NCBI GenBank assembly: GCA_963749485.1
Contig: CAVVMV010000041.1
Span: forward strand, 1 to 11,557
Direction of reading: 5' to 3'
DNA: 11,557 nucleotides
From: JAZGGS01 sp963749485
GTDB lineage: Bacteria > Bacteroidota > Ignavibacteria > Ignavibacteriales > Ignavibacteriaceae
Below are positions 1 through 7,881 of this stretch, in pieces; within the stretch, counting starts at the first letter, position 1, and each line of letters opens with the position of its first letter. The translations under genes were made by a program, and so were the position numbers. Below the pieces are notes generated by a model that made no database searches, had not been told where the DNA came from, and saw nothing but the letters and a program-made list of their open reading frames with translations.

Positions 1-59
1 CAATCGTTATACGCTGAACGCCTGATTCCAATGACTTTTACACTCATCACTTTGATCAT
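1..59 (-). CDS. Possible 5' end of a hypothetical gene (partial)
   Basis: On the minus strand an ATG at 59 opens a frame that runs off the left edge without a stop and reads MIKVMSVKVIGIRRSAYND (19 codons plus two bases). An in-frame GTG lies four codons upstream, and a stop lies just before that. The gene would diverge from the small gene at 192. The peptide is too short to assign to a family. This is only an open frame at a window edge, so it could be chance. Confidence 0.25.
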   Translation of the reverse strand, partial: MIKVMSVKVIGIRRSAYND

Positions 60-191
60 TAATGAATTCACTTAATCCTTGCTAACAAAATTTTATTGAA
101 TTATTTTTGGCCTTAGCAATGTAAAAAAGTTGGATAGAATAATAATTAGTAAGTTTACTTTATGAATGATGAAATATAAGTCGGTACAATA

Positions 192-363
192 ATGTCAGAT
201 AAAAAAACTTTATGTGAGTGGGAAAAGAATGAGATTGAAAAGAAATCAGCTGAGTTTAATAAAATTGATAACCGATGCTAAATATTTTTGTAAAAAATGT
301 GCAAGATCAGCAAATGATAAAGAAGTATTGTGTAAACCAAAAAAAATAGGTAAAGGAAATTAG
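192..363 (+). CDS. Small four-cysteine (zinc-ribbon-like) protein, frameshifted
   Basis: An ATG at 192 opens MSDKKTLCEWEKNEIEKK and continues to FNKI, where the frame closes at the TAA at 279-281. Dropping one A from the AAAA run at 261-264 continues the protein as LITDAKYFCKKCARSANDKE and on to KPKKIGKGN, ending at the TAG at 361-363. The rebuilt protein is about 56 residues, highly charged, with one early Cys, a CxxC pair and a later Cys. That pattern suggests a single metal-binding knuckle (inference). Small proteins of this style are common in Bacteroidota-type genomes, but I know of no established function. It stands alone, 240 bp before the Kor operon. The frame break is probably an inserted A rather than a real mutation. 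Confidence 0.6.
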
Positions 364-602
364 AACTTAACACTAAAAAAGTTTGCTGCAATAGCCACAG
401 CTCTTTCCAAACAATTCCTTTCTGCTTCACCTCCCGGCGGATGGGATTAAAATAATTGATCATTTCAATAATTCTTCCAGGTAATATTTATTTATGTTTA
501 ATAAAGTGATATGTTTAAATAGGAAAAATAAATTATTAATACAGATTTTTTCTTGTTCCACTTAACCAAAATATTTACCAACCAACTACAGAAAAATTTA
601 CC

Positions 603-1223
603 GTGAATAATTTAAAAGAGAACTCCGAAGTTGATTTTGCCATTCGCATAGCCGGCGAAGGTGGTGAAGGTGTAATAAGCTGCGGAGAATTATTTGCACA
701 GGCGGCTGCCAGAACAGCGTATCATGTATTTACGTACATAACCTATCCTGCCGAAATAAAAGGAGGTTTTTCGATGATACAGATACGAATACGATCCGGT
801 CGGATTTATTCGATTGGTAGTTCAGTAGATTATCTTATAGTATTTAACCAGCAAGCATATGATACAACTATAAATGATCTTAAAGAAGGGGGAATGCTTA
901 TTTATGATCCGGATGTAGTTAAAATAAAAGATGATCTTAATGTTAGAGTTTATCCTATACCACTTAACAAACTTGTTACAAGCAGTTCAAGCTCTAACCT
1001 TGGAAAGAATGTTGTAGCATTGGGTGCACTTGGAAATCTTTTTGATATTGAGTTTAACGTATTAGAGAAATTAATTAAAGACCGCTATGGTGCAAAGGGG
1101 AGTAAGATAACTGAAAATAATCTTAATGCATTAAAAGCAGGTTATGATGCCGGTGAAGCTAATAACTGGGAACGCAAATTTAATTTGTTGCAGATCCCCA
1201 GGCAAAAGAACATTACATGTTAA
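603..1223 (+). CDS. korC: 2-oxoacid:ferredoxin oxidoreductase, gamma subunit/domain
   Basis: This is the gamma (catalytic-gamma, POR_N-partner) part of a 2-oxoacid:acceptor oxidoreductase, which decarboxylates 2-oxoacids to acyl-CoA and passes electrons to ferredoxin in the cytoplasm. The 206-residue protein opens with the family signature IAGEGGEGVIS near residue 15, followed by YPAEIKGGFSMIQIR near residue 47. The later KNVVALGAL and YDAGEAN segments also fit the family. The start is a GTG at 603; no in-frame ATG lies close upstream. It overlaps the alpha gene by seven bases (ATGTTAA). In many bacteria gamma and alpha are one protein of about 600 residues, and here one missing C in the CCCC run at 1196-1199 would fuse them into 609 residues. 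The split may therefore be artificial. Substrate preference (2-oxoglutarate versus others) cannot be read from sequence alone. Confidence 0.88.
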   Translation: MNNLKENSEVDFAIRIAGEGGEGVISCGELFAQAAARTAYHVFTYITYPAEIKGGFSMIQIRIRSGRIYSIGSSVDYLIVFNQQAYDTTINDLKEGGMLIYDPDVVKIKDDLNVRVYPIPLNKLVTSSSSSNLGKNVVALGALGNLFDIEFNVLEKLIKDRYGAKGSKITENNLNALKAGYDAGEANNWERKFNLLQIPRQKNITC

Positions 1224-2431
1224 TATCCGGAAATGAAGCAGTAGCTTTAGGTGCAATTGCAGCCGGCTGCAGGTTTGTGGCAGGATATCCCATAACTCCT
1301 GCTACTCCAATATTCGAAACTTTGACTAATTTAATGCCGAAAGTGGGGGGACGAGCCATCCAACTTGAGGATGAAATCGCTTCACTATCAGCTTGTATCG
1401 GTGCCTCGTTTGCAGGTGAAAAAGCAATTACACCAACATCAGGTCCTGGTTTACAATTAATGGGCGAGCAGTTAAATCTTGCTTCAATGCTGGAACTTCC
1501 TCTGGTTATTGTTGATGTGCAGCGTGGAGGACCCAGCACAGGTCTTCCTACAAAAACCGAACAGTCTGATTTAAAATTTGCTATTTACGGAACTGCTGGT
1601 GAAGCTCCGCGGATCATACTTGCACCAACTTCTGTTGAAGACTGTTTTTACCAGACCATTCGTGCATTCAATCTTGCTGAGAGATTCCAGATGCCTGCTC
1701 TACTCTTAACCGACCAGTCTATTGGTTACAGGAAAGCAACAGTGCGCATTCCCGATTTAACTAAAATTGTAGAACTGGATAGTTCAGTTCATATTGATGA
1801 TGTTTCTATCCCATCTCCGGAGAAGATTGAAATTGTCAACAGGATTGAAGCAGAAGAGATGGAAGGATACAAACGTTACCTGGATACATTCGATGGAATC
1901 TCACCGATCACCACTCCCGGAATGGAAGGCGGACAATATCTTGGTGGCGGGCTTGAACATGATGAAACTGGAAAAGCAAGCTCACTCCCTGAAATTCATT
2001 TAAAAATGATGCATAAAAGATTTAAAAAGTTAGAAGCTCTCTCGAAGGCTTTGGAAAAAAACCCACCTGAATTTGAAGGATCTGAAGAAGCAAAAATTGG
2101 TGTAATTGGGTGGGGTTCTACTGAAGGTGCTATTCATGAAGCCCGGTTGCTTGCTGAAGAGAGAGGAATATTATTCCGCCATCTGCAGCCTAAAGTACTT
2201 TCACCTTTACCGGAACGGCAGGTACGCAATTTTCTTTCCGGCTTAAAGCAGGTAGTAATGGTTGAAGAAAATTATACCGGGCAATTTGCTCATTTTATAA
2301 AAGCTAAATTCGGTATTAAACCGATTGAAATACATAAATGTGAAGGAGTTCCATTCACTCCTGAAGAAATTTTTAACGGCATTGAAAAAGTAGAGAGGAT
2401 AATCCATGAAGAGAGTATTGCAAGATTATAA
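1217..2431 (+). CDS. korA: 2-oxoacid:ferredoxin oxidoreductase, alpha subunit
   Basis: The 404-residue alpha subunit carries the pyrimidine-binding and transketolase-C-like parts that build the thiamine-diphosphate site together with the beta subunit. Visible signatures are SGNEAVALGAIAAGCRF at the N terminus, YPITPATPI near residue 25, QLEDEIASL near 49, TSGPGLQLM, and RGGPSTGLPTKTEQSDL near 105. The C-terminal third (IGVIGWGSTEGAI and onward) is the transketolase-C-like domain ending in MVEENYTGQFA. Length and motifs fit the KorA/2-oxoglutarate oxidoreductase group better than pyruvate oxidoreductase (family inference). The ATG at 1217 lies inside the end of the gamma gene. If a C is missing at 1196-1199, this ATG is internal to a fused gamma-alpha protein with the joint reading LLQIPQAKEHYMLISGNEA. 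It overlaps the beta start by 26 bases, consistent with a tightly coupled operon. Confidence 0.93.
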   Translation: MLISGNEAVALGAIAAGCRFVAGYPITPATPIFETLTNLMPKVGGRAIQLEDEIASLSACIGASFAGEKAITPTSGPGLQLMGEQLNLASMLELPLVIVDVQRGGPSTGLPTKTEQSDLKFAIYGTAGEAPRIILAPTSVEDCFYQTIRAFNLAERFQMPALLLTDQSIGYRKATVRIPDLTKIVELDSSVHIDDVSIPSPEKIEIVNRIEAEEMEGYKRYLDTFDGISPITTPGMEGGQYLGGGLEHDETGKASSLPEIHLKMMHKRFKKLEALSKALEKNPPEFEGSEEAKIGVIGWGSTEGAIHEARLLAEERGILFRHLQPKVLSPLPERQVRNFLSGLKQVVMVEENYTGQFAHFIKAKFGIKPIEIHKCEGVPFTPEEIFNGIEKVERIIHEESIARL

Positions 2432-3262
2432 AAGTGCTATCAAACCGATCTGGTGTCCCGGATGCGGTGATTACGGGATAGTGAACAGCGTTACAAAAAG
2501 CACTTGTAACTTTAGAAATTGCGCCTGAAAATATAGTTGCTGTTTCTGGTATCGGCTGCTCTGGTCGGTTATCTCACTTTCTTAATACATATTCATTACA
2601 TGGCACACATGGACGTGCAGTACCGACTGCTTTGGGTGCTAAAACAGCAAAACCTGAACTAACTGTATTTGCAGTTGGCGGTGATGGAGACGGGCTTGGA
2701 ATAGGTGGTGGTCATATAGCTCATGCAGCTCGTAAAAATATTGATATGACTTACCTCTTAATTGATAATCAAATATATGGTTTAACAAAAGGGCAGACTT
2801 CTCCAACATCACCTTACGGGATAAAAACCAAAACATCTCCGTATGGTGTTTTTGAAGATGCACTTTCTGCAATCCCAATATTTTTATCTTATGATGTTTC
2901 CTTTATTGCACGCGCCAACGGTGTTGATACAAAAGCACTTAACAGAAATTTTAGTTGAAGCAATTTCCCATAAGGGGTTGTCTATTGTTTACATCTATTC
3001 ACCTTGCGTAACATTTCCGCAATTTGATGGAAAAGGACTGAAGAATATTTTACAACCGTTGCCGGAAGATCATCCCAAAGAAGATAAATTAAAAGCAATG
3101 GAGATGGCTTATTCAGAAAAGCCAATATATACAGGAATTTTCTACCAGGTTAAAAAGCCAACGCTGGAAGACCGGCTGCAGTCTGTTATTAAGCAAGTTT
3201 GTGATAGAGATAATGGCGGAGAAGAATTTTCACTTCAACAGGTGCTTAACGATTTTGCATAG
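2406..3262 (+). CDS. korB: 2-oxoacid:ferredoxin oxidoreductase, beta subunit (two frameshifts)
   Basis: The beta subunit binds thiamine diphosphate and the [4Fe-4S] cluster. The ATG at 2406 follows a GAGAGG-type ribosome site and lies within the end of korA. The protein reads through IKPIWCPGCGDYGIV, SGIGCSGRL, the TPP motif GDGDGLGIGGG with DNQIYGLTKGQ, and later YIYSPCVTF, so the usual cluster cysteines (CPGC, GC, SPC) are all present. The frame changes twice. One extra A in AAAAA at 2495-2499 must be skipped to read VTKALVTLEIAPEN. One extra base within about 2937-2943 must be skipped to read VDTKALTEILVEAIS. With both removed the product is 284 residues, a normal length for KorB. As written, no single frame encodes it. 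Preserved catalytic and cluster residues argue for assembly error over decay. No ferredoxin-like delta subunit is adjacent. Confidence 0.92.
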
Positions 3263-3373
3263 TTAAAGTTGTACTCACTAATTTTTATGTGTGTGCAGCT
3301 TATGTTATTTGTATCTCAATCTTTGGTTGTACAGTTAAGAGTTTTATAACGATAAAACTTCAAAAGTAAAACT

Positions 3374-5131
3374 ATGGCTGAAGAAAAGGAAAACCAGAAT
3401 CAAAATGCTGAGATTGTTATTGATCATGGTCGCAGCAAAGTATCCGATTTATGGAAACTTGAAGATTACTGGGCAATATGGCTTGGTTTTATAATCCTGT
3501 TCGTTGGTCTCATTATCTACCTACCTGAAGGTTCCGAAGAAGTTAGTAACAAGATTGATGAATCGAATGGAATTCTTCAAACAGAATCTAAAAGAGCACC
3601 ATTCAAAACTATTGCTTGGTACACAGCACTCGATTCAAAAGCAAAACTAAAAGCAACCAGCACACAGATCGGTAAGGATATAAAGGAACTTACGGGTACT
3701 CCAAAATCATGGAATAGTAATCCGCTAGATGCTTTTTTGATGGGAGAGGAAGAATCCAACCTATTAAAACAAAACGTTGAAAAAAAATATATTGATGCAA
3801 AGGACACGGAATCCAAAGCGTTAGTAATTGCGCAACTTGCTGAGGATGAAGCCTCAGCGTTCAAGTTTTCAAACCAAAAACTAAATATTAAAGCTGTAAC
3901 GGCAATTGATAACTGGCGGACTGCCGTGAAAAATACTTCTGTTGAAAAGAAGAAAGCAGGGGTGAAACCTTTCAATCAAATTCCATATTTATTGCTATTT
4001 ATGATCATCCTGGCAATTCTATTTGGTGTTGGTGGGAAAATAATGGGAAATACAATTCTGAAGTTTATCCTTGGATTTATATTTGTTTTTATTATTGCTG
4101 TACTGGCTTATACATTTGCAAGCAACACAACTATGAACCACTACGGATTAGGATACCCAGGATGGGCAATTCTGTTCGGGCTTATAATTAGCAACACAAT
4201 AGGAACACCCAAATGGGTTAAACCTGCAGTGCAGACTGAATATTATATTAAAACTGGGCTTGTACTTCTTGGTGCAGAAATTTTGTTTGGAAAGATTCTT
4301 TCAATCGGCATCCCAGGTATATTTGTTGCGTGGGTGGTTACACCTATTGTTTTGCTTACAACATTTTGGTTTGGTCAAAAGATAATTAAAATACCTTCCA
4401 AGACTCTTAACATAACCATATCTGCAGATATGTCTGTATGTGGAGTTTCGGCTGCCATTGCTACGGCTGCTGCCTGCAGAGCCAAAAAAGAAGAATTAAC
4501 ATTAGCTGTCGGTATGTCTCTCATATTCACTTCAATTATGATGATAGTTATGCCTGCTATTATAAAATCAGTCGGGATGCCGTATATACTTGGTGGTGCA
4601 TGGATGGGAGGAACAATTGATGCTACAGGTGCAGTAGCTGCTGCCGGTGCGTTTTTAAGCGACCGTGCTCTTTATGTCGCCGCCACAATTAAGATGATTC
4701 AAAATGTTTTAATAGGAATTGTTGCATTTTGTGTTGCACTCTATTGGGTTGCAAAGGTCGACCGCAAGCAGGGACAAAAAGTATCTGCTTTAGAAATCTG
4801 GTATCGTTTTCCAAAATTTGTTTTAGGTTTTATTATTGCCTCAATAATATTTTCATTAATATACCAATTCCTCGGAAATGATATGGCATATGTTGTTATC
4901 GATCACGGTGCGATTCGGGGATTTTCAAAAATTTTCCGGGGTTGGTTTTTTTGCCTAGCGTTTGTTAGTATCGGGCTTGCTACCGATTTCCGTAAGTTAA
5001 AAAGCTACTTTAAGGGAGGAAAACCTCTCATCCTCTATATTTGTGGGCAGACCTTTAATTTGATTTTAACCTTAATAATGGCATATATAATGTTCTATAT
5101 TGTATTTCCTGAAATTACTGCTTCGATATAA
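3374..5131 (+). CDS. yeiH: YeiH-family transporter (putative sulfate exporter), long form
   Basis: A polytopic inner-membrane protein of 585 residues in the YeiH / Cons_hypoth698 family, often annotated as putative sulfate exporter on limited experimental support. Conserved stretches are GYPGWAILFGLIISN near 260, TGLVLLGAEILFG near 294, ADMSVCGVSAAIATAAACRA at 351-370, and GGTIDATGAVAAAGAFLSD near 412. E. coli YeiH is about 350 residues. The extra length here is N-terminal: a cytoplasmic start, one membrane segment at about 33-50, then roughly 150 hydrophilic, Lys/Glu/Ala-rich residues (51-200) before the transport helices begin near 204. That insert probably lies outside the cytoplasm (inference from topology). 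The gene is intact, begins 111 bp after korB, and is followed 23 bp later by a small membrane-protein gene, suggesting co-transcription. The substrate is unproven. Confidence 0.85.
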   Translation: MAEEKENQNQNAEIVIDHGRSKVSDLWKLEDYWAIWLGFIILFVGLIIYLPEGSEEVSNKIDESNGILQTESKRAPFKTIAWYTALDSKAKLKATSTQIGKDIKELTGTPKSWNSNPLDAFLMGEEESNLLKQNVEKKYIDAKDTESKALVIAQLAEDEASAFKFSNQKLNIKAVTAIDNWRTAVKNTSVEKKKAGVKPFNQIPYLLLFMIILAILFGVGGKIMGNTILKFILGFIFVFIIAVLAYTFASNTTMNHYGLGYPGWAILFGLIISNTIGTPKWVKPAVQTEYYIKTGLVLLGAEILFGKILSIGIPGIFVAWVVTPIVLLTTFWFGQKIIKIPSKTLNITISADMSVCGVSAAIATAAACRAKKEELTLAVGMSLIFTSIMMIVMPAIIKSVGMPYILGGAWMGGTIDATGAVAAAGAFLSDRALYVAATIKMIQNVLIGIVAFCVALYWVAKVDRKQGQKVSALEIWYRFPKFVLGFIIASIIFSLIYQFLGNDMAYVVIDHGAIRGFSKIFRGWFFCLAFVSIGLATDFRKLKSYFKGGKPLILYICGQTFNLILTLIMAYIMFYIVFPEITASI

Positions 5132-5154
5132 TCATTAATCTATATCCTAACAAA

Positions 5155-5487
5155 ATGAAGCCAATTAAGCCGAGTGGTAAAAATAGAATGTTGAACAAAA
5201 TAAAAGATTATCTTTATTTACTCGTATGGATATCTGTTGTAACTGTTTTTGTTTTGTTTTTGGCACCTTGTATTGATGATGTACCGCATATTAAACCGCT
5301 TATTAACTTTATTGATGAAAGCGAAATAGATGCAGGAGCTCTTTACTATACTGATATAGAGGAGTTCTCGGTTGCTGAAATAAATATGAAAAATACTATG
5401 GATTATATACCCCAATTTATTTCAGTTGAAAAAGAAATGAAGAATAAAAACGAATTTTACTTTTCAATCAGTCTTCAAGAAAAATAA
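5155..5487 (+). CDS. Small membrane-anchored protein of unknown function
   Basis: An open frame of 110 residues begins 23 bp after the YeiH-family gene on the same strand. A second ATG at 5188 (MLNKIKDYLYLL) is an equally good start and would give 99 residues. One strong hydrophobic segment, YLYLLVWISVVTVFVLFLA (about residues 19-37), is followed by an acidic tail with IDESEIDAGALYYTDIEEF. The tail would sit outside the cytoplasm if the protein is anchored N-in (inference). I do not recognise a family. Position suggests a partner or accessory of the transporter, but that rests on spacing alone. Confidence 0.6.
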   Translation: MKPIKPSGKNRMLNKIKDYLYLLVWISVVTVFVLFLAPCIDDVPHIKPLINFIDESEIDAGALYYTDIEEFSVAEINMKNTMDYIPQFISVEKEMKNKNEFYFSISLQEK

Positions 5488-5504
5488 TATAGTTTAACCG
5501 TTTG

Positions 5505-6418
5505 CTAGCTGCTTAATTCTTCGTAGGCAGCTTTTAAGCTCATATTTTTTGCACCTTCCCAGCGCTCGGTTAAATTTTCAAATCCTGGTATATATGTCTG
5601 CTTTCTGAATTTCAGTTTAAAGACTTTCCGGTTTTCATTTCTTTATCAACAAACTCAAGTAATGCTGTAAAATAATTCTTCATTGTAGTAAGGTCATCAA
5701 TTGAACCGGATACATTTTCATCTGAATCTGCATGACCATAAATAAAAATCGTATCCTTATCAAATAATGAAGCTGCTTTTCCTAAAACATTGATTGATCC
5801 TTCAATAATACATCCTGCCGGTCGGTCCATATATGGATATACCTTGTTAAAAACAAGATCGCCCATGTGCACAACATTTGAATTTTGAAAATGGATAAAT
5901 GCATCTCCGCCAGTATGAGCACTTCCAAGGTGATATGCTTTTAATTTTTCATTTCCAAGATCAAACTCCCACTCATTTTTAAATGTTGTATCAGCATAAA
6001 CCTGCTGACTTTCTTTTTCACCTTCACCATAAAATTTCTTTTGTAATGCAGGACAATTTTCGTGGGCAACAATTTTATTTGCAAAATCTTTTAAATAATA
6101 ATTTCCTGATGTATGATCGCCATGATGATGCGTATTAAATAGTATATCAATTTTTCGTTCAGTTTTCTCCCTGATTTCATTCATAAAACTTTTTGCAGAA
6201 TCAGGAAATTGTGAATCAATAACAACAACTGCATCATCAGAAACATACCAGCCAATTGTGCCGCCTTCCATTGTAAAAACACCAACGTTTGGACGAATCT
6301 CTCTTATTCCTGGTAGAGAAAACAACCTGGTGAAACTCAAAAGACTTTTACCCGGGTAAAGAATAGCGCCAATTAATAATGATGATGATTTAATAAAATC
6401 TCTTCGGTTTGCAGCCAT
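5505..6418 (-). CDS. Tat-exported metallo-beta-lactamase-fold hydrolase (C-terminus frameshifted)
   Basis: The uninterrupted frame covers 6418-5612 (268 residues). The N terminus has a twin-arginine signal, NRRDFIK followed by a hydrophobic stretch SSLLIGAILYP, so the enzyme is probably exported to the periplasm. The MBL zinc ligands are complete: THHHGDH (H97, H99, D101, H102), H168 in GSAHTGGD, D187 in MGDLVF, and H229 in YGHAD. That makes it an active binuclear-site candidate; the substrate is unknown. The frame stops after KTGKSLN, but beyond the stop another frame reads PGFENLTERWEGAKN and then SLKAAYEELSS with a TAG at 5507-5505. PGF...AAYEEL is how this family normally ends. One missing A, or two extra bases, between about 5618 and 5590 explains it and gives 303-304 residues. 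It is divergent from the GNAT gene and convergent with the YeiH unit. Confidence 0.87.
5507..5535 (+). terminator. Possible intrinsic terminator for the YeiH unit
   Basis: A 9-bp stem (AGCTGCTTA at 5507-5515 with TAGGCAGCT at 5524-5532, one G-T pair) closes an 8-base loop and is followed by a short T run ending at 5535. It lies 20 bp after the small membrane-protein gene, in the correct place for plus-strand termination. Against this, the same bases encode the restored C terminus of the opposing MBL gene (AAYEELSS), so the symmetry may be partly codon-driven, and the T run is short. Confidence 0.35.
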
Positions 6419-6571
6419 TGTTCTTATACTCCTAATTCAATTAAAGTTGATTTGATTTTGTGAATATATTAATAAGAAGTTCTAATAGAAAGGAAATAAT
6501 ATAAGAATAATCGGAACTCTTTATTGTATAATAAGAAAGCAGGATTATTTTGAATAGACGTTACGCACGTA

Positions 6572-6658
6572 ATATTATTGCTATTAAAAACATTTTAGTT
6601 AAATTTACTATTGTAAATATGTAAATCCCTTTGTGACTGAGTATATATTGGATGGGAA
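6572..6658 (+). repeat. Dispersed repeat, copy A (upstream of GNAT gene)
   Basis: This stretch matches 9525-9613 in the same orientation. Across the first 61 bases the two align without gaps, and I count 49 identities by eye. Shared blocks include CATTTT, AATTTAC, AAATATGTAA and CCCTTT. The rest aligns with small gaps to a shared TGG-TGGG-AA end. Both copies sit in divergent intergenic spacers ahead of a plus-strand gene. The nature of the repeat is unknown: a regulatory element, a relic of a duplicated gene end and a mobile-element relic are all open. Confidence 0.6.
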
Positions 6659-6761
6659 ATACCCTGCCATAACTTGGGCGAATGCGGAAGAGAAATTGGG
6701 TGTTTACTAAACTGATTATTTAAATCAACTCAAAAAAAAGATTGGTGAAAATTTAGAATGA
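6603..6761 (+). pseudogene. Possible remnant of a coding sequence overlapping the GNAT start
   Basis: One frame from 6603 to the TGA at 6759-6761 has 53 codons and a single internal stop (TAA at 6708-6710). It reads KYVNPFVTEYILDGKYPAIT, then WANAEEKLGVY, stop, TDYLNQLKKKIGENLE. The charged, protein-like composition and the ATGA overlap with the GNAT start suggest the tail of a former upstream gene. It has no recognisable family and its first part lies in dispersed repeat copy A, so it may be chance. The rest of the 339-bp MBL-GNAT spacer (6419-6571) is AT-rich with nothing recognised. Confidence 0.3.
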
Positions 6762-7881
6762 CCTCCGGCAAAACTGAGATAAGAGCTGTAACTAATAAAA
6801 CCGATCTTGATAAATTTATTAGCCTTCCCTGGAAAATATATAAAGACAATCCGCACTGGGTTCCGCCATTAATCAGAGATGTAAAATTTAAATTGAACAG
6901 GGAAAAACATCCGTTTTTTGAATTTGCCCGGATGGAACTTTTTATAGCTGAAAATGAAAATGAAATAGTTGGACGTGTTGCAGCTATTGTCAACGACCGG
7001 CATAATGAATTCCATAATGAAAAGCTCGGCTTCTTTGGAATGTTTGAATCTGTGGATGATGTTGAAACTGCTAGATTACTTTATACTGCTGCAGAAGAGT
7101 GGTGCAGGAAAGAAGGTATGGAGCGGATTCTTGGTCCTGTAAACCTTAGTACGAATGATGAATGCGGATTTTTACTTGAAGGTTTTGATTTAGATCCTGC
7201 TGTTATGATGCCTTACACGCTTGAGTATTATTTAAAACTTAGTGAAGAGTGCGGTTACAAAAAAGCAAAGGATTTGTACGCATACTTAAAGGTGAAGTTG
7301 GGGTAGTTGATAGGATTACAAAACTTGTTGAAAGGGTAAAGCGCAAAGAAGATGTGGTTGTACGACCACTTGATATGAAAAATTTCAAGAGGGATGTTGA
7401 AATAATAAAAGATGTTTACAATGCAGCGTGGGAACTCAATTGGGGCTTTGTTCCGATGACACCAGCTGAAATGGATCTTATGGCAAAAGAATTAAAACCA
7501 ATTGCCGAACCTGAACTTGTTCTTTTTGCAGAAGTTAAAGGTGAACCTGTGGGGCTGGCAATTACACTGCCTGACTTAAATTTTGTGCTGAAAAAACTTA
7601 ATGGAAAACTTGGACCAATCCAGCTGTTAAAATTCCTTTATTACAAAAGAAAAATTAAAGGTTTGCGCTCTATTATATTTGGATTAAAAAAAGAATACAG
7701 GCTTACGGGAATTAATGTTGTTCTCTATTACGAAACCGAAGTTAGGGGTGCCAAACTTGGTTACGACTCGTGTGAAATGAGCTGGAATTTAGAAGATAAC
7801 GATATGATAAACCGTTTTGATGAAGCCGTGGGCGGAAAGCTGTATAAAAAATACAGACTGTACGAAAAGAGTTTACTTTAA
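6758..7881 (+). CDS. GNAT-superfamily-like protein, about 374 residues (one frameshift)
   Basis: Two overlapping frames make one protein. The first (ATG at 6758) opens with VTNKTDLDKFISLPWKIYKD and NPHWVPPLIRD, then IVGRVAAIVNDRHNEFHNEK, a GNAT-like core, and GPVNLSTNDECGFLLEGFD. It ends at the TAG at 7304-7306 after YLKVKLG. Adding one G to the GGGG run at 7300-7303 continues directly as VVDRITKLVERVKRKEDVVV and on to the TAA at 7879-7881. The second half has KGEPVGLAITLPDLN and a final GAKLGYDSCEMSWNLEDN, typical of a second acyltransferase-like half. The corrected 374 residues match the usual size of this uncharacterised cytoplasmic family. Acyl acceptor and donor are unknown. Its end overlaps the convergent esterase gene by nine bases. 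Confidence 0.8.

Noticed and set aside
278..463. 61-codon minus-strand frame with a hydrophobic C-terminal half
   Set aside because: It overlaps the better supported small Cys gene on the opposite strand. Its hydrophobic tail is simply the complement of that A-rich gene, and no family is recognised.
1213..1539. 108-codon minus-strand frame inside korA
   Set aside because: Antisense shadow of a strongly conserved coding region, with low-complexity Ser/Pro/Ala content.
2495..2499. Programmed frameshift at AAAAAG in korB
   Set aside because: Classic A-AAA-AAG slippage gives -1, while this site needs +1. The same gene needs a second +1, and many unrelated genes here have similar breaks.
3321..3350. 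Promoter-like TTGGTT, 16-base gap, TATAAC before the YeiH gene
   Set aside because: The -35-like box matches only half the sigma-70 consensus, and this phylum uses a different promoter consensus. In AT-rich DNA this is too weak to list.
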